From: Synergistaceae bacterium
Lineage (GTDB): Bacteria > Synergistota > Synergistia > Synergistales > Aminobacteriaceae
Reading direction: 5' to 3'
DNA length: 12,009 bases
NCBI GenBank assembly: GCA_031270755.1
Contig: JAISWV010000403.1
Span: 1 to 12,009 of the forward strand
Position 1 is the first letter of the stretch, and every line of letters starts with the position of its first letter. A model generated the notes under the pieces. It saw nothing but the letters and a program-made list of their open reading frames with translations, was not told the origin of the DNA and made no database searches. Below, in pieces: positions 1 through 4,763 of the stretch. Made by a program: the position numbers and the translations under genes.

Positions 1-1271
1 ACCTGCACGGCAAAGTTCTCGATTCGTTTATTCATAAGAACGACTCTGGGGGCCGAGAGCTCGATCGTTCCGGAGAGGGCGTTGGTGGGCCCTTGGACGT
101 TGACCGTGAACTTCTCCACCGTGCCGTCCACCTTGCCGAGGACGGGATAGGCCTTTGCCAACTCCGCAAGGGGGGCGTTGCCTCCGTGGAGCTTGATCAT
201 GATGGAAGGCGTTTCGCCGGTCCGCATGGCCATGGCGGCGCTCCCCTCGATGGGGACGCTCAATGCCGTGGCTTTCACGTTCTCGGCGGAAAGGCGCATG
301 TCGGCGTATCTCAGCTGAGCGGAAAGCTCCGAAAGAGGATAGCCGCCCAGCAAGGAGCCTTTGAAATTCAGAGCGGCCGCGATCAGCAAGTTACTGCCCG
401 CTCCCTCGATGGTAAAGTCCACGTCCGCGTTTCCGGCGTAGTCGTCCGAGGAAAGGAAAGCAGGCCAAAAGGAGGTGATTTCCGAGACGTTCAGGCCCTT
501 GATGGACCCCTGAAAGTCCAGGGCGGTGGTCCCGCCCGGGGTGGTTCCACCTGAGGTGGTTCCGCCCGCGTCGTGGGTCGGCTTGACGCTTCCCGCGGCG
601 GTCAGCAGGCCCTCTCCCACGCGAAATTCCATCCTGTTGACGCTGGCTGCGCTCCCGCGAACATCCGCGTCGAGCACGCCTTTCACGGGAACGTCGTTGA
701 CGGCTCCGGCAAAGATCGCGCTCATCAACGAGCCTTCGATCACGACGTCCGCGTCGTTGACGTCGATCGCTCCCCATTTGGAGGTGAACCGGCTGTTCTG
801 GAGCCGGACGCAGTCGATGGGGACCTCGCCGCCGGAGGAGGAGCCCCCGAACTCGATCTTGGAAATCTCCTGGACGAGCCGGTCCATATCCATGTCCACG
901 CCGCCTATGGCCAAAAGCGAAAGCCTGGGAGAACCCCGGAGAAGCGACATGAAGTTGACCCGCGCCGTCAGGGTTTGGGCCGCAAAAAGCCGGTTTTCCC
1001 CTGTGCCGGAAGCCTCCGGCGCCGAGGCAAGAGCCATGTCGTCGAAAGTGTATCCCCGCACGGGGTTTCCCCTTGTCCTGCGCACGGTGAGGATCATTCC
1101 CGTCTTTTCTTTGACGGTTTTCGCGGCCAAGCCGGCGACCGCGTCCCCCGCGATGTCCACGGTAGACACGATCCCCGCCCCGACGACGACGATCCCCAGC
1201 AGCCCCAGCAGGATGTAGACGAAAATCCTGCTTTTCGCGGACGATCTCGACAATATTTGACGTTTGCTCAC
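1..1271 (-). CDS. AsmA/TamB-like envelope protein, N-terminal part (partial)
   Basis: The minus strand reads open from a GTG at 1271 to the window edge, giving 423 codons with no stop. The start is chosen because GGGAG (1280-1284) lies 8 nt upstream; a second in-frame GTG at 1280 overlaps that site. The product has a basic N-terminus, one membrane segment at about residues 16-38, then a long region of alternating polar and hydrophobic strands with small glycine turns. Phrases such as GGVDMDMDRLVQEI and repeated short beta segments resemble the AsmA, TamB and YhdP superfamily, whose members are anchored in the inner membrane and extend through the periplasm to support lipid transport or outer-membrane assembly. 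A GGTTS/GGTTP tandem at residues 236-249 is a flexible insert. The family call rests on general character, not on a diagnostic motif; it could be another large periplasmic protein. The C-terminal part lies outside the window. Confidence 0.62.
   Translation of the reverse strand, partial: MSKRQILSRSSAKSRIFVYILLGLLGIVVVGAGIVSTVDIAGDAVAGLAAKTVKEKTGMILTVRRTRGNPVRGYTFDDMALASAPEASGTGENRLFAAQTLTARVNFMSLLRGSPRLSLLAIGGVDMDMDRLVQEISKIEFGGSSSGGEVPIDCVRLQNSRFTSKWGAIDVNDADVVIEGSLMSAIFAGAVNDVPVKGVLDADVRGSAASVNRMEFRVGEGLLTAAGSVKPTHDAGGTTSGGTTPGGTTALDFQGSIKGLNVSEITSFWPAFLSSDDYAGNADVDFTIEGAGSNLLIAAALNFKGSLLGGYPLSELSAQLRYADMRLSAENVKATALSVPIEGSAAMAMRTGETPSIMIKLHGGNAPLAELAKAYPVLGKVDGTVEKFTVNVQGPTNALSGTIELSAPRVVLMNKRIENFAVQ
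525..566 (-). repeat. 15-bp tandem repeat coding GGTT(S/P)
   Basis: Two full 15-bp units and a 12-bp partial unit are read in frame within the AsmA-like gene (residues 236-249), giving GGTTS, GGTTP and GGTT. It is a short flexible linker whose length could change by slippage in whole-unit steps. Confidence 0.75.
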
Positions 1272-1279
1272 AAGGTTCA

Positions 1280-1284
1280 CTCCC
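1280..1284 (-). promoter_or_regulatory. Ribosome binding site of the AsmA-like gene
   Basis: GGGAG on the minus strand lies 8 nt before the GTG at 1271. It decides between the two in-frame GTG codons, because the upstream one (1280) would sit inside the site itself. Confidence 0.6.
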
Positions 1285-1603
1285 TTTTTTCTGATTTTCT
1301 GATTAAATTCAGGGGGCGGAGCCAACAAAGAAAGCAAGCGACTCACACGGCTCGTTCCTCGCCGGTTCGCTGCTTATCGTTCGCTCAAAAGCAAACCCTC
1401 CGGCCCCCCCGAGATCCTCTATTCATTGAACTCCAGAGCCCGTTCGGCCGCTGCACGTGTTCCTGAATAAAAATTCTGTACTATTACTATCATGCACATA
1501 AAAATTCAATTTTGCAAGTACTGATGAAGAAAACCATCAAAATCCGCAACTCCGTTTGTGGTAGCATAGTCACGTTTGTAAAAATCACAAATTTTCATGA
1601 TGT

Positions 1604-1609
1604 GAGGGG
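1604..1609 (+). promoter_or_regulatory. Ribosome binding site of the OYE-family gene
   Basis: GAGGGG is followed by a 7-nt spacer and then the ATG at 1617. This places the start at 1617 rather than at upstream in-frame codons near 1512, and it matches where OYE-family homology begins (DVFDSIAIGGVTVKNRF). Confidence 0.75.
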
Positions 1610-1616
1610 TGTTGAA

Positions 1617-2708
1617 ATGGACGTGTTCGACAGCATCGCCATCGGAGGGGTGACGGTGAAAAATCGTTTTGTGCGTTCTGCCACATGGGAGGGCATGGCG
1701 ACTACGGAGGGCGCGGTGACGGCGGAGCTGACGCGCTTGATGAGGACTTTGGCCGAGGGAGGGACGGGGCTTTTGTTCTCGAGCCACGCCTACGTCCGAA
1801 AAGACGGCCAAGCCAGTCTGAGGCAGTTGGGCATCCACGACGACAACCTGCTTCCGGGTCTGCGTGAGATGTGCGACGCGGTCCACGAGGCGGGAGCTCT
1901 GATCTTCGCGCAGCTCGCCCACGGAGGCGCCAACGCCAGCCGGGCTCTTTCCGGGTTCGACCCCATAGCCCCGGGAGCGGCGGAAAACGCCAAAGGAGAG
2001 CGAGCCCGGGTGATGAACGAAGAGGACATCGCCATCTTGACGCAGGACTTCGCGAAAGCCGCGGTCCGCGCCGTGCAAGCGGGATTTGACGGCGTTCAGA
2101 TCCACGCCGCCCACGCCTATTGTCTTGGGGAATTTCTGTCCCCCTACTATAACAAGCGGCCTGACCGCTACGGCGGCAACACCGAGAATCGCGCCCGGGC
2201 CCTGGTCGAGGTCTACAAGGCCGTCCGCGGAGTCGTGGGGAAGGACTACCCCGTGACGGCGAAAATCAACGCCGAGGACTTCATCGAGGGCGGCCTGACC
2301 CCTTCGATGATGGTGGAGACGTCGGTCCTCATGGAAAAAGAGGGGCTCGACGCAATGGAGGTGAGCGGCGGGGGAGGGCCCGTTGCCCGCTACTCGTCTC
2401 ACCGTCCCGGCGACCCCAAGACGCCCGACGAAGAGGTCTACTACAAGGACGCGGCGCGCCTCTACAAGGCCGGCGTCAAAAAAATGCCCCTGATGCTGGT
2501 GGGAGGCATACGTTCTCTCGAAACGTCCCGACGGCTTTTGCGGGACGGTTTGGCCGACATGATCTCCCTTTGCCGCCCTCTGATCCGCGAACCCGACCTC
2601 GTGAAACGCTGGGCCGCAAGGGACGAGCGGCGCGCGGCTTGTGTGTCCTGCGAGGGTTGCAGCGCGGCCGCGGCTGCGGGCAAAGGACTGCAGTGCGTGT
2701 TAAAATGA
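1617..2708 (+). CDS. NADH:flavin oxidoreductase, Old Yellow Enzyme family
   Basis: The 363-residue product is a single TIM-barrel flavoenzyme of the Old Yellow Enzyme family, which uses FMN and NAD(P)H to reduce activated C=C bonds; the substrate cannot be read from sequence. Visible signatures are KNRFVRSATWEG at residues 15-26, the catalytic histidine pair in IHAAHAYCLGEFLSPYYN (H163 and H166, with Y168), RPDRYGG at 181-187, and the FMN-phosphate region LVGGIRS (294-300) with DMISLCRPLI (314-323). The end is odd: C342, C345, C348 and C360 form CX2CX2CX11C, close to the CX2CX3CX11C [4Fe-4S] motif of 2,4-dienoyl-CoA reductases. Those enzymes are roughly twice as long and carry a C-terminal NAD(P)/FAD-binding part, absent here, so electrons may come from a separate partner. 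The gene stands alone and converges on carA. Confidence 0.92.
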   Translation: MDVFDSIAIGGVTVKNRFVRSATWEGMATTEGAVTAELTRLMRTLAEGGTGLLFSSHAYVRKDGQASLRQLGIHDDNLLPGLREMCDAVHEAGALIFAQLAHGGANASRALSGFDPIAPGAAENAKGERARVMNEEDIAILTQDFAKAAVRAVQAGFDGVQIHAAHAYCLGEFLSPYYNKRPDRYGGNTENRARALVEVYKAVRGVVGKDYPVTAKINAEDFIEGGLTPSMMVETSVLMEKEGLDAMEVSGGGGPVARYSSHRPGDPKTPDEEVYYKDAARLYKAGVKKMPLMLVGGIRSLETSRRLLRDGLADMISLCRPLIREPDLVKRWAARDERRAACVSCEGCSAAAAAGKGLQCVLK

Positions 2709-2724
2709 CGGCAAATGGCGCCGT
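2708..2724. terminator. Possible bidirectional terminator between the OYE gene and carA
   Basis: ACGGC (2708-2712) can pair with GCCGT (2720-2724) around a 7-nt loop. In the plus direction the stem is followed by TTTCATG and a T-rich stretch; in the minus direction by CATTTTAA. It begins at the last base of the OYE stop codon, between two convergent genes. The stem is short, so this is only a candidate. Confidence 0.33.
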
Positions 2725-2759
2725 TTCATGCCGGGTCGTTTTATTCCCTTTTCACGGTC

Positions 2760-2800
2760 TTCATGTTTTCAATCTTCATGTTCACATTTTCATGTTTTCA
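2760..2800. repeat. Short direct repeats over the carA stop codon
   Basis: TTCATGTTTTCA occurs at 2760-2771 and 2789-2800, with a related TTCATGTTCA copy between them. On the minus strand this gives three ACATGAA words, the first containing the carA TGA stop. The cause is unclear; replication slippage in an AT-rich intergenic stretch would explain it. Confidence 0.5.
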
Positions 2801-3959
2801 TGGCGTCCATGAAGCGATCGAACAGAAACTCCGTGTCGGTAGGGCCGCTGGACGCTTCGGGGTGAAACTGCGCGGAGAAAAAGGGCTTCGTCTTGTGGCA
2901 AATACCTTCGTTGGTCTGATCGTTCATGTTGACGAAAAGAGGCTCCCAGTCGTCGGGAAGTGTGGCCGTGTCCACGGCGTACCCGTGGTTCTGAGAGGTG
3001 ACGAAGCACTTGGTGGTTTTGTAGATCTGCACCGGTTGGTTGTGACTGCGGTGCCCGTACTTCAGCTTGTAAGTCTTCGCCCCGGCGGCCAAGGCCAACA
3101 GTTGGTTGCCCATACATATCCCGAAAACGGGCTTGCTTCCTTGTATGGCGGCTTGCAGGTTCTTGATGGCGGCGCCGCAGAGGGCGGGGTCGCCGGGGCC
3201 GTTGGAAACGAAAAGCCCATCGTAGTCGAGTACGTTGAAATCGTAGTCCCAGGGTACCCGCGTTATCCGCACATCCCGCGTCAGGAAGCACCGGATGATG
3301 TTGTGCTTGACACCGCAGTCCACCAACACCACGTGCTTTTTCCCGCTGCCGTAACGAATGACGTCCCGGCAGCTGGCCTCCGCCACGAGGTTGCGCTGCG
3401 AGGGGTCGTCGAACGGGATCTCGTCAGGGTCGTCGAAAACGATCTTGCCGTTCATGGCGCCCTGCTCCCGCAAGAATTTCGTAAGCCTCCGGGTGTCGAT
3501 TCCGTAGATGCCGGGAACCTTGTGCTCCTTCAACCATTCTCCCAAACTTTTCGCGGCGTTCCAGTGACTGTAGCCGGCGGAGTAGGATGAAATGATCAGA
3601 CCGGTGACGTGAATTTTTTCCGACTCGTAGTAATCGTAAACTCCGTCTTTCTGCGTGTCGGGGGGAACGCCGTAGTTTCCCACCAAGGGATAGGCGGCTG
3701 TGAGAATCTGCCCCACGTAAGACGGGTCGGTAAGGCTCTCCGGATAGCCCACCATGGAGGTGTTGAACACCACCTCTCCCGTGACGGGCGCCTCCCAGCC
3801 GAAGGAATACCCCTGAAATGCCGGTCCGTTTTCCAGTATCAACGATGCCTTGCGCGGAGGACACGCTCCCTTCTGGGGGGAGCGCTCCCCCCGGTCCGCC
3901 GCTTTTTCCGACGGCGCGTTTTTTTCCAGTTTTCTCGGATTTCCCAAATCAGGAACCAT
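2790..3959 (-). CDS. carA: Carbamoyl phosphate synthase small (glutaminase) subunit
   Basis: The 389-residue product is the glutamine-hydrolysing subunit of carbamoyl phosphate synthase. It passes ammonia to CarB, which makes carbamoyl phosphate for pyrimidine and arginine synthesis in the cytoplasm. The CarA N-terminal domain begins at about residue 36 (RKASLILENG) and includes VVFNTSMVGYPESLTDPSY and GIDTRRLTKFLREQGAM. The class I amidotransferase domain covers about 208-389, with nucleophile Cys282 in GICMGNQ, SNGPGDP at 252-258, SQNHGYAVD at 322-330, and His366 and Glu368 in FHPE. The usual GHQ after the nucleophile is GNQ, and NHPV is NQPV (Gln308). Residues 1-35 are an unusual extension; most CarA proteins start near residue 36. 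No ATG, GTG or TTG lies at that point except a TTG at residue 40, so the ATG at 3959 is used, with only a weak AAAGGG site about 11 nt upstream. No carB is adjacent. Confidence 0.96.
   Translation of the reverse strand: MVPDLGNPRKLEKNAPSEKAADRGERSPQKGACPPRKASLILENGPAFQGYSFGWEAPVTGEVVFNTSMVGYPESLTDPSYVGQILTAAYPLVGNYGVPPDTQKDGVYDYYESEKIHVTGLIISSYSAGYSHWNAAKSLGEWLKEHKVPGIYGIDTRRLTKFLREQGAMNGKIVFDDPDEIPFDDPSQRNLVAEASCRDVIRYGSGKKHVVLVDCGVKHNIIRCFLTRDVRITRVPWDYDFNVLDYDGLFVSNGPGDPALCGAAIKNLQAAIQGSKPVFGICMGNQLLALAAGAKTYKLKYGHRSHNQPVQIYKTTKCFVTSQNHGYAVDTATLPDDWEPLFVNMNDQTNEGICHKTKPFFSAQFHPEASSGPTDTEFLFDRFMDAMKT
3875..3892. repeat. 18-bp perfect palindrome in the carA N-terminal extension
   Basis: GGGGGGAGCGCTCCCCCC is its own reverse complement and would fold into a very stable hairpin in the carA transcript, about 70 nt after the annotated start. 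Its CGCTCCC arm can instead pair with GGGAGCG at 3862-3868, around a CCCAGAA loop, giving two mutually exclusive stems. It lies in the non-conserved extension, so it may act as mRNA structure rather than protein. Confidence 0.8.
3897..3925 (+). terminator. Terminator-like hairpin antisense to carA
   Basis: On the plus strand CGCCG (3897-3901) pairs with CGGCG (3912-3916) around a 10-nt loop, followed by CG and seven T. It has the shape of a rho-independent terminator for plus-strand transcription, but no plus-strand gene ends here. It could stop antisense or read-through transcripts, or be chance in a GC-rich stretch. Confidence 0.22.
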
Positions 3960-3986
3960 AAAAATCGAAACCCTTTTCCGCTTTCG

Positions 3987-4016
3987 TTTTTATTTACATC
4001 GCTTTTGTTTTGTCAA
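3987..4016 (-). promoter_or_regulatory. Candidate carA promoter
   Basis: On the minus strand a perfect -35 box TTGACA (4011-4016) is followed after 18 bp by TAAAAA (3987-3992), matching four of six -10 bases. Transcription would begin around 3980, about 20 nt before the carA ATG. It lies in the 71-bp gap after the DNA-binding gene, so carA may be transcribed on its own. Confidence 0.45.
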
Positions 4017-4030
4017 TCATATTCCGAGAA

Positions 4031-4474
4031 TCATCTATCCGAGTCCAGAAGCCAAGCGATCGAACTTGAATACCACTTTCCCTTTCCACTCACGGTCGTC
4101 AAATTTTCCTCGTTAAAAATTTCGGCTATTTTCGTAAGAGTCACGCCCTCTTTTTTGAGTTTTCTCACCCTATCGACAAGCGTTTTCCGATAGTCGGAGT
4201 TATCGGCGTCGGCTTCCTCGGTTTGCGGGGCGAGGTCTGAAGTGTCCGGGCTCGTTTCCATCCGCTTTGCCTGTCCGTCTGCCGCTTCTTTGCCGCGCTG
4301 AATGACCCTGATCCACGATTCTTCCTGGAGAATCCACTTTTGCAGGAGGTCGTGAGAGGAAAGGCCAGTCTGTTCCGAAATGCTTTGCAGTCTGCCCGGG
4401 AGATCGCTGTCGACAGGAACTTCCAGGATGGAAACCGTTTTTTCGCGTTCTTTTGTACCTTTTCTGAGTACCAT
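4031..4474 (-). CDS. Putative DNA-binding protein: RHH-like N-terminus plus recombinase-type HTH
   Basis: I do not recognise this 147-residue protein as a named family. Residues about 12-52 have a basic start, a strand (KTVSILEVPV), and two helices split by GLSSHD, which suggests a ribbon-helix-helix fold. A polar, acidic linker follows (about 62-95). Residues 99-143 (LVDRVRKLKKEGVTLTKIAEIF, then NLTTVSGKGKW and SSSIAWLL, written here in pieces) resemble the helix-turn-helix stretch of large serine recombinases, where a G-x-T/S-x-x-x-I-A-x-x-x-N core is followed by T-x-x-G-K-x-W. No recombinase catalytic domain is present. The ATG at 4474 is preferred over GTG at 4483 because GAGG (4485-4488) lies 10 nt upstream of that ATG and too close to the GTG. 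It may regulate carA, itself, or the divergent kinase, or be a remnant of a mobile element. Confidence 0.72.
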   Translation of the reverse strand: MVLRKGTKEREKTVSILEVPVDSDLPGRLQSISEQTGLSSHDLLQKWILQEESWIRVIQRGKEAADGQAKRMETSPDTSDLAPQTEEADADNSDYRKTLVDRVRKLKKEGVTLTKIAEIFNEENLTTVSGKGKWYSSSIAWLLDSDR

Positions 4475-4484
4475 CTTCAACACC

Positions 4485-4488
4485 TCAC
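4485..4488 (-). promoter_or_regulatory. Ribosome binding site of the RHH/HTH gene
   Basis: GAGG on the minus strand lies 10 nt before the ATG at 4474. In-frame GTG (4483) and TTG (4480) codons are only 1 and 4 nt from it, so the ATG is the likely start. Confidence 0.5.
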
Positions 4489-4588
4489 AGAATTATGAAG
4501 TCAAAACACGCTCGCAACAAAACTTTACGGTTTCGTTGAAAGCCGCGCGGAACTGTTTGCGGCGTGTCCTGGCTTGACGATGGTTCTT

Positions 4589-4616
4589 ATTTTAACAGTT
4601 TTTTCTCAAATGACAG
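4589..4616 (-). promoter_or_regulatory. Candidate promoter of the RHH/HTH gene
   Basis: On the minus strand CTGTCA (4611-4616, four of six -35 bases) is separated by 16 bp from TAAAAT (4589-4594, five of six -10 bases), which is preceded by TG one base upstream as in extended -10 promoters. It would give a leader of about 105 nt. Confidence 0.33.
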
Positions 4617-4623
4617 GGTCGAT

Positions 4624-4652
4624 TTGCAATCTTGATTGTTGTGGCATAAACT
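4624..4652 (+). promoter_or_regulatory. Candidate promoter of the hybrid histidine kinase
   Basis: TTGCAA (4624-4629) and TAAACT (4647-4652) are spaced by 17 bp, each matching four of six consensus bases. Transcription would begin near 4659, about 105 nt before the kinase ATG. It sits back to back with the candidate minus-strand promoter, so the two genes could share an operator. Confidence 0.33.
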
Positions 4653-4747
4653 TGCTTTGTCGTTCATCGGGATTTCTTCTCCTCTGAATCCTAAAAAAAC
4701 TCTCAGACTGAGATCTTATCCCGTTTTTCACATTTGCCCGGGCTTTG

Positions 4748-4756
4748 GGAGGGGAG
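4748..4756 (+). promoter_or_regulatory. Ribosome binding site of the hybrid histidine kinase
   Basis: GGAGGGGAG ends 7 nt before the ATG at 4764. It rules out the in-frame TTG at 4734, which lies upstream of the site. Confidence 0.75.
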
Positions 4757-4763
4757 ATCCGAC

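Larger units (their letters stand above)
1272..1616. other. Divergent intergenic gap without a recognised gene
   Basis: This stretch separates two divergent genes. Its left half (about 1310-1460) is GC-rich with no convincing coding frame. Its right half (about 1465-1616) is AT-rich and must hold the promoter of the flavin oxidoreductase. I found no clean pair of -35 and -10 boxes; TATCAT near 1489 and TAAAAA near 1579 are possible -10 boxes without good partners. The frame of the oxidoreductase stays open upstream to about 1512, but that extension lacks family similarity and has no good ribosome binding site. Confidence 0.5.

Noticed and set aside
93..1466. Three plus-strand open frames at 93-554, 526-1218 and 573-1466
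   Set aside because: They lie opposite the open minus-strand AsmA-like frame, which has a membrane anchor and ribosome site; they have low-complexity Arg/Pro/Ser-rich composition.
1506..2402. Minus-strand frame of 298 codons opposite the OYE gene
   Set aside because: The OYE frame carries clear family motifs; the antisense product is His/Arg-rich without recognisable features.
2715..3590. Plus-strand frame of 291 codons opposite carA
   Set aside because: carA is unambiguous on the minus strand and this frame is its shadow.
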